Made by a program: the position numbers and the translations under genes. Source: Novosphingobium sp. ST904 (GTDB lineage Bacteria > Pseudomonadota > Alphaproteobacteria > Sphingomonadales > Sphingomonadaceae). From it: a DNA stretch of 64,000 nt. Position 1 is the first letter of the stretch. Every line of letters begins with the position of its first letter. Shown one piece after another: positions 36,244 to 47,276 of the stretch. A model generated the notes under the pieces. The model ran no database searches, was not told the DNA's origin, and worked only from the letters and a program-made list of their open reading frames with translations. The DNA lies in contig NZ_LGJH01000161.1 in assembly GCF_001298105.1 (NCBI RefSeq), forward strand, positions 1 through 64,000, in the 5' to 3' direction.

Positions 36244-38376
36244 ATGATGACTGACAGCGTTGAACGTTCGGGCCTCCGGGTCGACGCCGCACTGGTGCGC
36301 TTCGTCGAGGATGAGGTTCTGGCCCCCATCGGGCAGGATGCAGGTTCGTTCTGGCTCGGATTTGCCGATCTGCTGGCCAATTTCGCGCCGCGTAACCGGG
36401 CCCTGCTCGAAACGCGCGATGCCTTGCAGGCCCGCATCGATGAATGGCATGGCGCGCGCGCCGGCCAGCCGATCGAACAGGAAGCCTATCAGCAGTTCCT
36501 GCGCGAGATCGGCTATCTCGTGCCCGAACCGGGCGATTTCACCATCGGTACGCGCGGCGTCGATGCGGAAATCGCGACGATGGCGGGGCCGCAACTGGTC
36601 GTTCCCGTGCTCAATGCCCGCTTCCTGCTCAATGCCGCCAATGCGCGCTGGGGCAGCCTTTACGATGCCTTCTATGGTACGGACGCGCTCGATGCCGCTC
36701 CGGCGCAGGGCAGGGGCTATGATCCGGTTCGCGGTGCCGCAGTGATCGCGGCGGGGCGCGCATTCCTCGATCAGGCTCTGCCGCTGGCATCGGGAAGCTG
36801 GGTGGATGCCACCGGTTTCGAAGCAATTCTGGCCGATCCGGCGCAGTATGTCGGGCAGACGGCGCAGGGGCGGCTCTATCGTTCGAACGGCCTTGCCATC
36901 GAGATCGTCGTCGATCCTGAAACCGAAGTCGGCCGGTCCGACAGGCTGGGCATTTCCGACATCGTTCTCGAAGCGGCGCTCACGACTATCGTCGATCTGG
37001 AGGATTCGGTCGCGGCGGTCGATGCCGAGGACAAGCTTGCGGCCTATGCCAATTGGCTGGGCGTCATTCGCGGCGACCTGGTCGAGACTTTCGAGAAAGC
37101 CGGGAAGGTCCAGACCCGCGAGCTTGCCGGCAACAGGCAAGTAACCACGCCTTCCGGCGAAGCGTTCGAGCTGTCGGGGCGGAGCCTGCTGTTCGTCCGC
37201 AACGTCGGCCACCTCATGACCAATCCGGCGATCCTCCTGCCTGACGGCTCCGAAATTCCCGAGGGGATCATGGACGCGGTGCTGACCAGCGCCATCTCCG
37301 CGCAGGACGTGAAAGGGCTGACCCGCTTCGGGAACAGCCGCGAAGGCTCGATCTATATCGTCAAGCCGAAGATGCACGGGCCGCAGGAATGCGCCTTCAC
37401 CAACGACCTGTTCAACGCGGTCGAAGACCTGCTGGGCCTGCCACGCCACACGATCAAGGTCGGCGTCATGGACGAGGAACGGCGCACCTCGGCGAACCTG
37501 GCGGCCTGCATCCATGCCGTGAAGGACCGTATCGTCTTCATCAACACCGGCTTCCTCGATCGCACCGGCGACGAGATTCACACATCGATGCGGGCCGGGC
37601 CGATGATCCGCAGGAGCGCGATCAAGGGATCGGCCTGGATACAGGCCTATGAGAAGCGCAATGTCGCCATCGGGCTGCGCCACGGGCTTTCCGGCATCGC
37701 GCAGATAGGCAAGGGCATGTGGGCCGCGCCAGACATGATGCGGGACATGCTGGAGCAGAAAGTGGGCCACCCCAGGACCGGCGCCAATACGGCCTGGGTG
37801 CCGTCACCCATCGCGGCCACGCTCCACGCAATGCATTATCACGCGGTGGACGTGTTCGGCCTGCGCAAGGAAATGGAAGGCGCAGAAATTCCCTCCCTTG
37901 ATCTGCTGTTGCAGGTGCCGCTGGCAGATGGCGCGAATTGGTCGGAGGAAGAAGTTCGCGAGGAACTCGACAACAATGCGCAGGGGCTGCTGGGCTATGT
38001 CGTACGCTGGATCGATCAGGGCGTCGGCTGTTCCAAGGTTCCTGACATCGATGACGTGGGGCTGATGGAAGACCGCGCCACGCTGCGGATCTCCAGCCAG
38101 CACATCGCGAACTGGCTGCTGCACGGCGTCTGTTCCGAAGCGCAGGTACTCGATTCACTGCACCGGATGGCGGCCAAGGTCGATGCGCAGAATGCCGGCG
38201 ATCCGCTCTATGAACCGATGGCGGGCAATTGGGATGCTTCGCTGGCATTCCGCGCCGCCTGCGACCTCGTGTTCAAGGGCGTGGCCCAGCCCAACGGCTA
38301 TACCGAGCCACTGCTCCACGCATGGCGCCGGAAGAAGAAAGTACTGGTTTCGGATAAGTTTTTCGCTGCAGCCTGA
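36244..38376 (+). CDS. glcB: Malate synthase G
   Basis: Condenses glyoxylate and acetyl-CoA to malate in the glyoxylate cycle; monomeric G form of 710 residues, close to the usual 720. [18 protein letters not shown] holds the catalytic Mg-binding region, [17 protein letters not shown] and [18 protein letters not shown] are hallmark blocks, and [16 protein letters not shown] contains the catalytic aspartate region. The last segment [18 protein letters not shown] is typical. ATG 36244 or the next codon ATG is the start, giving [18 protein letters not shown]. Confidence 0.96.
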   Translation: MMTDSVERSGLRVDAALVRFVEDEVLAPIGQDAGSFWLGFADLLANFAPRNRALLETRDALQARIDEWHGARAGQPIEQEAYQQFLREIGYLVPEPGDFTIGTRGVDAEIATMAGPQLVVPVLNARFLLNAANARWGSLYDAFYGTDALDAAPAQGRGYDPVRGAAVIAAGRAFLDQALPLASGSWVDATGFEAILADPAQYVGQTAQGRLYRSNGLAIEIVVDPETEVGRSDRLGISDIVLEAALTTIVDLEDSVAAVDAEDKLAAYANWLGVIRGDLVETFEKAGKVQTRELAGNRQVTTPSGEAFELSGRSLLFVRNVGHLMTNPAILLPDGSEIPEGIMDAVLTSAISAQDVKGLTRFGNSREGSIYIVKPKMHGPQECAFTNDLFNAVEDLLGLPRHTIKVGVMDEERRTSANLAACIHAVKDRIVFINTGFLDRTGDEIHTSMRAGPMIRRSAIKGSAWIQAYEKRNVAIGLRHGLSGIAQIGKGMWAAPDMMRDMLEQKVGHPRTGANTAWVPSPIAATLHAMHYHAVDVFGLRKEMEGAEIPSLDLLLQVPLADGANWSEEEVREELDNNAQGLLGYVVRWIDQGVGCSKVPDIDDVGLMEDRATLRISSQHIANWLLHGVCSEAQVLDSLHRMAAKVDAQNAGDPLYEPMAGNWDASLAFRAACDLVFKGVAQPNGYTEPLLHAWRRKKKVLVSDKFFAAA

Positions 38377-38405
38377 ACCGATCTTAACTTTAAATTGAGC
38401 TATTC

Positions 38406-38445
38406 CCTCCTAGCGTCTAACGGGAAAACCGGGTCGCTAGGGGGG
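38406..38445 (+). promoter_or_regulatory. Leader hairpin masking the ribosome site of the PilZ gene
   Basis: CCTCCTAGCG and CGCTAGGGGG pair over ten bases (one G-T) across a 19-base loop. The right arm is the G-rich ribosome binding site of the following GTG start at 38451, so the fold would hide it. Confidence 0.5.
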
Positions 38446-38450
38446 CTGGC

Positions 38451-38945
38451 GTGAAGGAAGAAAAGATCAGGCGCGCGCGTACGCGCGCCATGGTTCAAGT
38501 GCGTGTTTGCAGTGAACGTGGGGAAGGCGAAGCATTCGTGCTTGATGCCAGTTCGCACGGTATGCGTCTGACCATGTCGAAACCGCCTGAGCGGGGGGAG
38601 CGTGTGCGGATGGTCGTCGGAGGGCAATCCATCTCCGGCGAAGTGCGCTGGCGGCTGGGCAACCGGTGCGGCGTGGCCCTGCGCGAACCGATCAGCGTGA
38701 TAGCGTTGATCGAGGGCGGAGATATTCCCATCACGCTTTCCGCGGCTGCCGCCGCGCGTGACAAGCGGCAGGGCCTGGCCGGCATCCTGGCTTCAGACGG
38801 GCCGCTGCTGGGCCGGGTTCTTCAGTTCGCCCTGATCGCGGCGGTGCTGGGCTGCGGAGCCCTGATGGTTTCCCATTTCGTCACGGCGAGCATCGGCTCG
38901 CTGGAAGCGGCGCGGGAAACCGTGGCGGGCGCGGGCGATCTTTGA
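38451..38945 (+). CDS. PilZ domain membrane protein
   Basis: Protein of 164 residues. The N-terminus KIRRARTRAMVQVRV and the DASSHGMRLTM block are PilZ-like, where the RxxxR and D/NxSxxG motifs bind cyclic di-GMP; here the first motif is RRARTR and the second DASSHG. A C-terminal transmembrane helix (GRVLQFALIAAVLGCGALMV) anchors it. The start is GTG 38451 after a G-rich site that is inside a hairpin. Likely a receptor for the second messenger, but binding is not shown; it could be structural only. Confidence 0.78.
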   Translation: MKEEKIRRARTRAMVQVRVCSERGEGEAFVLDASSHGMRLTMSKPPERGERVRMVVGGQSISGEVRWRLGNRCGVALREPISVIALIEGGDIPITLSAAAAARDKRQGLAGILASDGPLLGRVLQFALIAAVLGCGALMVSHFVTASIGSLEAARETVAGAGDL

Positions 38946-38954
38946 CGCTGGGCG

Positions 38955-39779
38955 TCAGGCGCGGGTCAGTTCCCGCGCCACGCTCACGAATTCATCCACC
39001 GAAAGCGTTTCGGCGCGGCGCTGCGGGTCTATCCCGAGGCGGTCCACCGCGTCGAGCGCCCCCGGCACGCCCTTGAGGCTCTGGCGCAGCATCTTGCGGC
39101 GTTGCCCGAAGGCGGCTTCCGTCACGCGCTCAAGGATACGCATGGAAACGCCTTCCGGCGCATCGCCGGGTTCGACATGCACGATCGCGGACATGACCTT
39201 GGGCGGGGGCGTGAAGGCACTGCGATGGACCTTCATCGCCAGCTTCGCCTTGGCGCGCCACTGGGCCAGCACCGCGAGGCGTCCGTAAGCCGAAGTGTCC
39301 GGCTCGGCCACGATGCGGCGGGCGACTTCCTCCTGGAACATCAGCGTCAGCGAAGACCATTGCGGAGGCCAGCTTTCGCCGGAAAGCCAGCCGATGAACA
39401 GCGCCGTTCCGACGTTGTAAGGCAGGTTGGCGACCACGGCATAAGGCCCGTCGAAAAGGTCGGCCGGGGCGATCTTCATCGCATCGCCTTCGATCACCTT
39501 GAGTTTGCCGGGAAACGCGGTTTCCAGTTCTGCGAGCGCGGGCAGGCAGCGGCGGTCCATTTCGATGGCGGTCACGGTTGCGCCGGCACGCAGCAGCGCC
39601 CGCGTCAGCCCGCCGGGGCCGGGGCCGACTTCCAGCACCTGCTTGCCTTCCAGCCCGCCGGGGATCGCGGCAATGCGATCCAGCAACTGTTCGTCGAACA
39701 GGAAATTCTGCCCCAGCGCCTTCGACGCCGAAAGCCCGTGCTTCGCGATGACTTCGCGCAAGGGAGGTAGGGTGGTCAT
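38955..39779 (-). CDS. rsmA: 16S rRNA dimethyladenosine transferase
   Basis: KsgA/RsmA, 274 residues, dimethylates two adenines near the 3' end of 16S rRNA with S-adenosylmethionine. The SAM motif [16 protein letters not shown], acidic [16 protein letters not shown] and the catalytic NLPYN motif are intact; [16 protein letters not shown] and [12 protein letters not shown] are typical of the C-terminal domain. ATG 39779 overlaps the pdxA stop (ATGA), confirming it over a start 24 bases upstream. It ends the lptD-surA-pdxA-rsmA operon. Confidence 0.96.
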   Translation of the reverse strand: MTTLPPLREVIAKHGLSASKALGQNFLFDEQLLDRIAAIPGGLEGKQVLEVGPGPGGLTRALLRAGATVTAIEMDRRCLPALAELETAFPGKLKVIEGDAMKIAPADLFDGPYAVVANLPYNVGTALFIGWLSGESWPPQWSSLTLMFQEEVARRIVAEPDTSAYGRLAVLAQWRAKAKLAMKVHRSAFTPPPKVMSAIVHVEPGDAPEGVSMRILERVTEAAFGQRRKMLRQSLKGVPGALDAVDRLGIDPQRRAETLSVDEFVSVARELTRA

Positions 39780-40794
39780 TTGCTTGCTCTCCGGCCGGCG
39801 CATTCGCCGGCCATGCGCAGCGCCGCGATGGTGGCGCCGGGGCTGGCCACGCCCTTGCCGGCGATGCCGAAGGCGGTTCCGTGATCGGGCGAGGTTCGCA
39901 CGATCGGCAGGCCCAGGGTGACATTGACGCCCGCATCGAAATCGAGCGTCTTGATCGGGATAAGTGCCTGATCGTGATACATGCAGAGCGCCACGTCGAA
40001 CTTCTCGCGCTCATGCGCGGCGAACAGGGCGTCGGCGGGGTGAGGGCCGGTTACGGCAAGCCCCGATTCGCGCAGCGCAGCGATAGCGGGGGCGATCGTC
40101 TCTATCTCCTCGCGGCCCATGCGGCCGTCTTCCCCGGCGTGGGGGTTGAGCCCGGTAATGGCGATGCGTGCGGGAGAAAGCCCGAAATCGCGGCCAAGGG
40201 CATGGGCGACGATCCGCGCCTTGCTCTCGATCAGATCGCGGGTCAGCAGGGTGGGCACCTCGCAAAGTGCGACGTGGACCGTCAGCGGGACGGTGCGCAA
40301 GTTGGGCCCTGCGAGCATCATGACCGCGCTTTCATGCGGAATTCCGCAGGCGTCGGCGAGGAATTCGGTCTGGCCCGGCTGGGTAAAGCCGATCTCGGCT
40401 AGCCGCGACTTCGCGATGGGGCCGGTGACGACGGCGCCTGCCTCGCCCGAGATGGCAAGCTGCGTGGCACGGGTGAGGGAGTGCAGCGCCAGCGCGGCGC
40501 CTTCACGATCGGGCGCGCCGAACGATGCGCCGGCATCCTCGCTTCCCAGCACCGGGAGTGCTTCGCCGAATAGGCTCGCGGCCTCGGCCGGCGCGGCGAT
40601 GCGCGCTACGGGAAGGTCGATCCCCCGGCTGCGCGCGGCGGCGACAAGCACGCCCGCGCCGCCGGTCACGAAGAAGGGCGAAAGTCCGGCCTCATGCCGC
40701 CGGGACCAGGCCTCGGCGAATAGTTCCGGGCCAACGCCCGCCGGGTCTCCGAGCGAAACCGCGAGGGCGGCGCGCCGTTGGAACTGGCCGCCAT
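39776..40794 (-). CDS. pdxA: 4-hydroxythreonine-4-phosphate dehydrogenase (frame broken near start)
   Basis: Oxidises 4-phosphohydroxythreonine in pyridoxal phosphate synthesis; about 339 residues after repair. Metal and substrate residues are visible in [19 protein letters not shown] and [16 protein letters not shown]. The intact frame alone lacks the start: residues [17 protein letters not shown] precede it without a start codon. An ATG at 40794 reads [10 protein letters not shown] and joins this if one C is missing in the CCC run near 40767. It lies 20 bases after the surA stop. Confidence 0.9.
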
Positions 40795-40814
40795 GCTTGC
40801 CGCCCCTGCTATCG

Positions 40815-42184
40815 TCAGTTGTATTCGATCACCGCATCGCGGCGAAGATCGCGCAGGTACATCTGCGCGCGCTTGTTGATGCGGTCGTCTTCGAGCTGCG
40901 ACATGACCTGGTCGAAGTTCGGACCCGAATCGACCTGCTGCGGATCGTCGCGGCCGCAGAGCATCAGGATGCGCACACCCTCGGTCAGCGAGCCGAACGG
41001 GGGCAGGGTCTCGCCGGGCGAGAGGTTGAGGATCGAGGCCTGGATCGGGCCGGGCAGGTCGCGCGCCTTGACCTGATCGTTGGCGACGACCTGTGCGCCG
41101 ATCGTGGCGGCAACCTTGTCGACGTCACCGCAGCCCTTGGCGGTCTGGATGGTCTTGGCGAAGCTTTCGGCCCTGGCATTCGCCTGCGCTTCGCTAATGC
41201 CCTTCGGGAATTCCATCGAGATCTGCTTGAGCGCGAGCAGCGCGTCGCGCGGATCGGCGGTGAGCACCTGACGCTTGTCGATCAGGTAGAGGATCGAATA
41301 GCCGCCGGGAATCTCGATCGGACCGGCGAGCTGGCCGGCCTGCATGTCCCGCGCGGCGGTGCCCAGTTCGTTGGGCAGCTGGGCAAGGCGAATCCAGCCC
41401 AGATCGCCGCCGACCGCAGCCGTCGAAGCCTGCGAGTACTGGCGCGCATAGGCCACGAAGCTGCCGCCCTGACGGAGCTGCTGCATGATCTGGTTGGCGT
41501 TGTCGAAGACCTGCTGCTGCGAATCCGGTGTGGCTGCGAGATAGATTTCGCCAAGCCGGTATTCCTCGGTGCCCTTGGCGGCCTTGAGGCGATCGATCAC
41601 TTCGTTCACTTCGTCGTCGGAGACGTTGACGAAGGGCTGGACGTTGCGCTGGAGCAGTCGCTGCCACGACATTTCGCCGCGGATCTGGCGCTTGAGCGAG
41701 TCCGGCGAAGAACCGACGCGCTTGAGATAAGCGTCCATCGCCTGCGTGTTCTGGTTGAAGTTCTGCGAGGCGACGCGGGCGTAGGACTGTTCGACTTCGG
41801 CGTCATCGACGGCGCGTCGGCGGCCTTGGCTTCCTGGATCTGGAGCGTTTCGTCGATCAGGTTGCGCAGCACCTGGAGGCGCAGGCGCTTCTGTTCTTCT
41901 TCGCTGATCTTGCCCTGGTTGGCGGCGAGGATCAGGGCGAGGCGCTGGTCGACGTCGGTGCCGGTGATGACGGCGCCGTTGACCACGGCAGTGGCGCGGC
42001 GGACGTTGGGATTGTCGTTGCCGAAGATCTTCACGTCGTCAGGGATGACGATTTCGCCCTGGGGGGCGGACTGGGCGAAAGCAGCGCTGGACGACAGTGT
42101 CGCTACCCCGGTGCCGCAGGCGACCAGGGCGCCGCAGGCAAGAGCCGCGCGCTTGATGAACTTGTTGCCTTGGATTGCTTTCAC
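40815..42184 (-). CDS. surA: Periplasmic chaperone/peptidyl-prolyl isomerase SurA (frame broken)
   Basis: Helps outer-membrane proteins such as LptD fold. About 456 residues: signal peptide ending SSAAFAQ, N-terminal chaperone domain (ATAVVNGAVITGTDVDQRLALIL ... LRLQVLRNLIDETLQIQEA), and a parvulin domain (SQASTAAVGGDLGWIRLAQLPNELG, GPIEIPGGYSILYLIDKRQVL). A base is missing at about 41814, between EAKAADA and VDDAEVEQSYARVASQ. GTG 42184 is chosen as start because it gives a standard signal peptide. It follows lptD on the same strand. Confidence 0.92.
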
Positions 42185-42363
42185 CTTGACCTGTATCCCG
42201 TATTCGACCCGTACGGCCGACGCCGCTCGATGGAAAAATTCGCCGAGGGGCATCTCTTCGGCCCTATGTCGGCACGCGGCTTAACCGAAACTGAGCACGT
42301 CCGATAGTCGCTTTGCAGCACGGTGCCAACGCCCGCGACGTTCCGCGTCCACCATGGCCGGAT

Positions 42364-44667
42364 TTACCACGCGCCGATGTTCTTGAGCGCGAAGCCGAGC
42401 TGGAACGAGTTGCCCTTGCGAGCGTCTCCGAACGTCACGTAGTCGCGCCGCCAGGTGAACGAGACCTGGAGGCAATCGTCCTCGTAAGCCATGCCCACGC
42501 GGGTGCGCAGGGGCTGGAAACCGTCGGAGCCGTAAGTCGGGTCTTCGTTGCGGTCGGTCAGGTTGACCACCGCGGAGCCGAACATCGACCAGTAGTTGGC
42601 GAAGGCGACGCGGCCGGCGGCGCGCACTTCCTCGCGGTCCTTCAAGTCCTCGATGTCCATCGAGATGTCGCGGTTGAGCTTGGTATAGCCGAGTTCGAGG
42701 TAGGTCTGGTTGTTGCCCAGCGCGATGTCGAACTCGTTGCGACGGACCGCCAGCGTGTCCTTGTCGACGCGGAAGCGGTGGATGATGTTGAAAAAGTTGC
42801 GATAGCGCAGTTCGGTGCGGCCGACGATATCCGAGGTCTTGCTGGTGAGGCCGGTGCCGTCAGGCAGGATCGAGGGCTTGTTGCTCAGGCGGACCGACTG
42901 TCCGATGGTGGACTTGATCCGCCAGCGTGGACGTTCGAACATCCAGTCGAACCCGTAAGTGACGCGCGCGCCGTCCTCGAACCGGTCATAGCCGGGGAAG
43001 CGGTTGAGCGCGAAGAGGTTGGAATCCTCAAGCTCGATCGCGCGCGAATCCTCGTTCGGGATCGCCAGGTTCTTGACCGGCGGCGTGGCGACGAACTGGA
43101 TGCGCGGGGTCAGCACCTGGCTGCCGCCGAACACCTGCCCGACCAGCGGCCACTTCACGTCCACCGCGGCGAGTGCGATCGCGCGGCCCTGCCACCCCGC
43201 ATTGCCCCGATAGAGCGCGGTGGTGGTCAGGTCGTTTTCGTCCGAGTGATAGACATCGCCGCGCACGAGGCCGGTGAAGGTCACTTCCTGGCCCAGTCCG
43301 GTGATCTTGCGCAGCGACCACTGGGTGCTGGCGAAGGCGCGCTGGGTATCCTGACCGTCGACGCGGGTGACGGCCATGGTGTTGACCTGCGTCTCGATCT
43401 TGCCGCCGAGCAGGGGGTCGTCGAAGCGGTGGCGATAGTCCAGCACCGGCAGTGCCACCGGGATCATGCCCTGGTCGCGGCTCGATTGCAGGGTCTGCGT
43501 CGCGTAGCCGGCGAAGGAGAAGTAGCTGTCCTGGTCGATCCGCTCCAGTTCGACCGACGAACGCAGGCGATCGTCGCGCGAGATGTCGTAGCGGCGCACG
43601 AAAGTACGGTCGGTCGCGCGGCGGATCGAGGCGGTGATGCTCCAGTTCTCGTCGAGCTGGAACTTGCCGTTGGCGAAGATGTATCCGCGGAAGGCGCGTT
43701 CGCGGTTCGGGTCGGGATTGCTGCTGTTGATCGGTATGCGGTTGCTAGAGGTCGCATAGCCGGTGATCTGGTAGGCACCGAGGTCCGTCAGGGCGCGGTA
43801 CTGGAACGAGGCCATCGGCGCGGCCTTGGTATAGGCGTGAAGCGAGCCGGTGAGGTCGCGGTTTTCCGCGATCTTCCAGTAATAGGACTGTGCAACCTCG
43901 ATGCCGTTCGACGGGCTCGACCGCAGGTCCGGCACGAGGAAGCCGGAAACCGCGCCGCCATTTGTGCTGACCGAGAGACCGAACAGCGGAAGCTGCACGG
44001 CGCCGAACAGTTCGAGGCGGGCATCGCTGAACCGCACGCGATTCTGCGTCTCGCTGTAGACCACCGTCTTGGCGACGACGCGCCAGGTCGGGGTCTTGGG
44101 GCAGCCTTCGTCGTTTTCCACCGCGCAGCCGGTATAGGCGGCGTGCTGGAGTACGACGTCGCCATTGGCGATGCGCTCGCCCTTGTTGGCGGCGAGGCGG
44201 CCGCCCTGGCGCATGACGAGAAGCAGGTTCTCCATCATGCCGGTCTTCAGTTCGTCCGTCAGCTCGACACTCTCTGTGTAGAGCTGGTTGCCGTCCTGAT
44301 CGACCATGCGGACATTGCCGCTGCCCAGGATCTGGCCGGTCTTGCGGTTCCATGTCACCTTGTCGGCGCGGACGGACTGCTTGTCCTTGCGCAGCACGAC
44401 ATTGCCGGTGGCGGTGACGAATTCGTCGTTCTGGGCATATTCGACGGTGTCGGCCTCGAAGGCGATCGGCACGGTATCGTCGGTAGAGGCGGGCGGGGCG
44501 GCGGGCGCACCCTCGATCGGCCCGGTATCGACAGGACGCGAAAGGTCCTGTGCCCAGGCACCGGCAGGCAGGCCGATGCAGGCGATTCCAAGGGCGAGCG
44601 CGCGCAGCGAAATAGGTCGCAAGCGGCGATCGGGGGCTTGCAGCGGAGACGGCGCGGCAGGGAGCAT
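42364..44667 (-). CDS. lptD: LPS-assembly protein LptD
   Basis: Outer-membrane barrel of 767 residues that inserts lipopolysaccharide with LptE. The signal peptide ends at GAWAQ; the N-terminal OstA-like beta-jellyroll repeats are seen (IAFEADTVEYAQNDEFVTATGNVVL, VRADKVTWNRKTGQILGSGNVRM), followed by the large barrel domain (LFGAVQLPLFGLSVSTNGGAVSGFLVPDLR). ATG 44667 is chosen because it begins the signal sequence. It heads the lptD-surA-pdxA-rsmA operon and diverges from pepA. Sphingomonads carry glycosphingolipids in place of LPS, so the substrate here deserves thought. Confidence 0.93.
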   Translation of the reverse strand: MLPAAPSPLQAPDRRLRPISLRALALGIACIGLPAGAWAQDLSRPVDTGPIEGAPAAPPASTDDTVPIAFEADTVEYAQNDEFVTATGNVVLRKDKQSVRADKVTWNRKTGQILGSGNVRMVDQDGNQLYTESVELTDELKTGMMENLLLVMRQGGRLAANKGERIANGDVVLQHAAYTGCAVENDEGCPKTPTWRVVAKTVVYSETQNRVRFSDARLELFGAVQLPLFGLSVSTNGGAVSGFLVPDLRSSPSNGIEVAQSYYWKIAENRDLTGSLHAYTKAAPMASFQYRALTDLGAYQITGYATSSNRIPINSSNPDPNRERAFRGYIFANGKFQLDENWSITASIRRATDRTFVRRYDISRDDRLRSSVELERIDQDSYFSFAGYATQTLQSSRDQGMIPVALPVLDYRHRFDDPLLGGKIETQVNTMAVTRVDGQDTQRAFASTQWSLRKITGLGQEVTFTGLVRGDVYHSDENDLTTTALYRGNAGWQGRAIALAAVDVKWPLVGQVFGGSQVLTPRIQFVATPPVKNLAIPNEDSRAIELEDSNLFALNRFPGYDRFEDGARVTYGFDWMFERPRWRIKSTIGQSVRLSNKPSILPDGTGLTSKTSDIVGRTELRYRNFFNIIHRFRVDKDTLAVRRNEFDIALGNNQTYLELGYTKLNRDISMDIEDLKDREEVRAAGRVAFANYWSMFGSAVVNLTDRNEDPTYGSDGFQPLRTRVGMAYEDDCLQVSFTWRRDYVTFGDARKGNSFQLGFALKNIGAW

Positions 44668-44761
44668 CACTTGCCTATCGCACCGCCTGTGCCTAACTGC
44701 AATCCGCTGTTGCGGTGAAGCGCACAAGTTCGGCGCTCGCCCACGTGATTCAGGAGATCCC

Positions 44762-46225
44762 ATGAATATCCAGTTCCTTGACGCCGCTGCCCCCGCCCCG
44801 GCGCGTCTCGTCGCCCGCTTCGTGAATCAGGATTCGATTCCGGCCGATATCGAGCAGGTTCTTGTCGAAGGCGCTAAGGCTTCGCGGTTCGCGGGCAAGG
44901 CTGGCCAGGTATTCGAGGGCTTCGTGGAGCGCGACGGCAAGGTGGTGCGCGTGGCGCTCGCCGGGATCGGCGCGGCGGACGGCAAGGACCGCAAGGGCGC
45001 GATCGAGCGCGCGGGCGCAGGCATCGTCGCCCGTTACCTGACCTCGGGCGAGACGGCGGTAACGCTCGACCTTACCGGCGCCGGCCTTTCGGCGGACGAA
45101 GCGGCGGGCGTGCTGCTGGGCGCGGTCCTGCGCAGCTGGCGCCTCGACACCTATCGCACCAAGCTGGCCGACGACGCCAAGCCGAGCCTTGTGGACATTG
45201 CCGTGGTCGGCGCGCCGGAAGGCACCGAGGCGGTCTGGGCGGTGGAGCAAGCCATCGTCGAGGGCGTGTCCTTCACCCGCGAACTCGTGACCGAGCCGGC
45301 GAACGCGATCTATCCCGAAACCTTCGTCGCGCGCTGCGAGGCGAAGATGGCGGGCAGCGGCCTCAAGGTTCGCGTGCTGGACGAGAAGGAAATGGCCGAT
45401 CTCGGCATGGGCTCGCTGCTCGGCGTGGCGCAGGGCTCGGTGCGCCCGGCGCGCCTGCTCGTGCTGGAATGGCTCGGCGGCGCTGACGGCGAAGCGCCCG
45501 TGGCCTTCGTCGGCAAGGGCGTAACCTTCGACACCGGCGGCATCTCGATCAAGCCTGCGGCCGGCATGGAAGACATGAAGTGGGACATGGGCGGCGCTGG
45601 CGCCGTTGCGGGCACCATGCTCGCCCTCGCGCTGCGCAAGGCGAAGGCCAACGTGATCGGCGTGTGCGGACTTGTGGAGAACATGCCTGACGGCAATGCC
45701 CAGCGTCCCGGTGACGTCGTCACCTCGATGTCGGGGCAGACCATCGAAGTCATCAACACCGACGCGGAAGGTCGCCTGGTGCTCTGCGACGCGCTGACCT
45801 GGGTGCAGCGTGAATACAAGCCCGCCAAGATCGTAGATCTCGCCACGCTGACCGGCGCGATCATTCTCAGCCTCGCCCATGAATATGCCGGGCTGTTCTC
45901 GAACAACGACGACCTTGCCGGCCAGCTCGCCGCCGCCGGCGACGCTTCGGGCGACCGCCTGTGGCGGATGCCGATGGGCCCGGCCTACGACAAGATGATC
46001 GACAGCCCGATCGCCGACATCAAGAACGTCGGCCCGCGGTTTGGCGGTTCGATCACGGCGGCGCAGTTCCTGCTGCGCTTCATCGAGAACGACACCCCTT
46101 GGGCGCACCTCGACATTGCCGGCACCGTGTGGACCGACAAGCCGGGCGCAACCTGGGACAAGGGCGCCTCGGGCTTCGGCGTGCGCCTGCTCGACCGCTT
46201 CGTGCGCGACAACCTGGAAGCGTAA
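44762..46225 (+). CDS. pepA: Leucyl aminopeptidase
   Basis: Cytosolic M17 aminopeptidase of 487 residues with two metal ions. The signature NTDAEGRLVL, the lysine/aspartate metal block VGKGVTFDTGGISIKPAAGMEDMKWDMGGAG and WTDKPGATWDKGASGFGVRLL are all conserved. ATG 44762 follows CAGGAGATCC. HolC is encoded 21 bases downstream, the usual pepA-holC arrangement. Confidence 0.96.
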   Translation: MNIQFLDAAAPAPARLVARFVNQDSIPADIEQVLVEGAKASRFAGKAGQVFEGFVERDGKVVRVALAGIGAADGKDRKGAIERAGAGIVARYLTSGETAVTLDLTGAGLSADEAAGVLLGAVLRSWRLDTYRTKLADDAKPSLVDIAVVGAPEGTEAVWAVEQAIVEGVSFTRELVTEPANAIYPETFVARCEAKMAGSGLKVRVLDEKEMADLGMGSLLGVAQGSVRPARLLVLEWLGGADGEAPVAFVGKGVTFDTGGISIKPAAGMEDMKWDMGGAGAVAGTMLALALRKAKANVIGVCGLVENMPDGNAQRPGDVVTSMSGQTIEVINTDAEGRLVLCDALTWVQREYKPAKIVDLATLTGAIILSLAHEYAGLFSNNDDLAGQLAAAGDASGDRLWRMPMGPAYDKMIDSPIADIKNVGPRFGGSITAAQFLLRFIENDTPWAHLDIAGTVWTDKPGATWDKGASGFGVRLLDRFVRDNLEA

Positions 46226-46246
46226 TCGGGAGGCGGGGAGCGCGAC

Positions 46247-46684
46247 ATGCGCGTGGATTTCTACCAGCTCAGTCGCGACCCTGCCGAAAGCGCGCTGGCG
46301 CTGATCGCCGGAAAGGTCGCGGGGAATGGCGAGCGCCTGCTCGTCGTCTCCGCCGACCTCGGCCAGCGGCAGCGCATCTGTCAGGCTCTCTGGTCCGTGG
46401 GGCCGGAGAGCTTCCTTGCCAACGGCTTCGCGGGCGAAGGCAGCGAGGATCGCCAGCCGATCCTCCTGTCCGACGTGGCGGAGCCTGCCAACGGCGCGAA
46501 GTACATGGTGATCGCGGACGGCCAGTGGCGCGAGGGCGAGGTTCCGTTCGAGCGCACGTTCTTCCTGTTCGACCAGTCCACGCTCCAGCATGCGCGGGAA
46601 ACCTGGCGGGCCTTGCGGGAACGCGAAGGCGTGGAACACTACTACTGGAAGCAGGACGGCGGGAGATGGGTTCAGGCCGGATGA
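46247..46684 (+). CDS. holC: DNA polymerase III chi subunit
   Basis: Clamp-loader accessory subunit of 145 residues linking polymerase III to SSB. MRVDFYQLSRDPAESALALIAGKV, RLLVVSADLGQRQRICQALWSVGPESFLANGF and FERTFFLFDQSTLQHARETWRAL match the chi fold. The position right after pepA supports it. Strong ribosome site GGGAGGCGGGGAG. Confidence 0.92.
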   Translation: MRVDFYQLSRDPAESALALIAGKVAGNGERLLVVSADLGQRQRICQALWSVGPESFLANGFAGEGSEDRQPILLSDVAEPANGAKYMVIADGQWREGEVPFERTFFLFDQSTLQHARETWRALREREGVEHYYWKQDGGRWVQAG

Positions 46685-46795
46685 TTCTCCGCCGCTATCC
46701 CTGACCTTCACGACGCCTAATTCTTGCGGAGCGGCGCGTTCCCGGCTAGGGGCGCGCGCAACAATTCAAAACCCTTACTTCGCAAGGAACATATC

Positions 46796-47218
46796 ATGGC
46801 GGTTACCCGCACCTTCTCGATCATCAAGCCCGACGCGACCCGCCGCAACCTGACCGGCGGCGTGACCAAGCTGCTTGAGGAAGCCGGCCTGCGCGTCGTC
46901 GCCTCGAAGCGTATCCAGCTCTCGCAGGAGCAGGCTGAAGGCTTCTACGCGGTCCACAAGGAGCGTCCCTTCTTCAACGACCTCGTTTCCTTCATGATCT
47001 CCGGTCCGGTGGTCGTGCAGGTTCTCGAAGGCGAAGACGCCGTGAAGACCAACCGCGACGTGATGGGCGCCACCAACCCGGCCGACGCCGCCGAAGGTAC
47101 CATCCGCAAGACCTTCGCCGAATCGATCGAAGCCAATTCGGTCCACGGTTCGGACTCGGACGAGAACGCGGCGATCGAGATCGCCTACTTCTTCAAGCCG
47201 GAAGAAATCGTCGGCTGA
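46796..47218 (+). CDS. ndk: Nucleoside-diphosphate kinase
   Basis: Transfers phosphate between nucleoside tri- and diphosphates; 140 residues, the normal length. The phosphorylated His-117 lies in [24 protein letters not shown] is the conserved start and [18 protein letters not shown] the nucleotide loop. ATG 46796 follows AAGGAAC. It has its own terminator and a 110-base upstream space, so it is probably transcribed alone. Confidence 0.97.
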   Translation: MAVTRTFSIIKPDATRRNLTGGVTKLLEEAGLRVVASKRIQLSQEQAEGFYAVHKERPFFNDLVSFMISGPVVVQVLEGEDAVKTNRDVMGATNPADAAEGTIRKTFAESIEANSVHGSDSDENAAIEIAYFFKPEEIVG

Positions 47219-47241
47219 AGCACCCGCTTCGCGACATGATG

Positions 47242-47276
47242 AAAAGGCCGTCCGAAAGGGCGGCCTTTTTGTTTTT
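47242..47276 (+). terminator. Rho-independent terminator of ndk
   Basis: AAAAGGCCGTCC and GGGCGGCCTTTT form a twelve-pair stem (one T-G) closed by a GAAA tetraloop, followed by TGTTTTTG. Confidence 0.92.
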
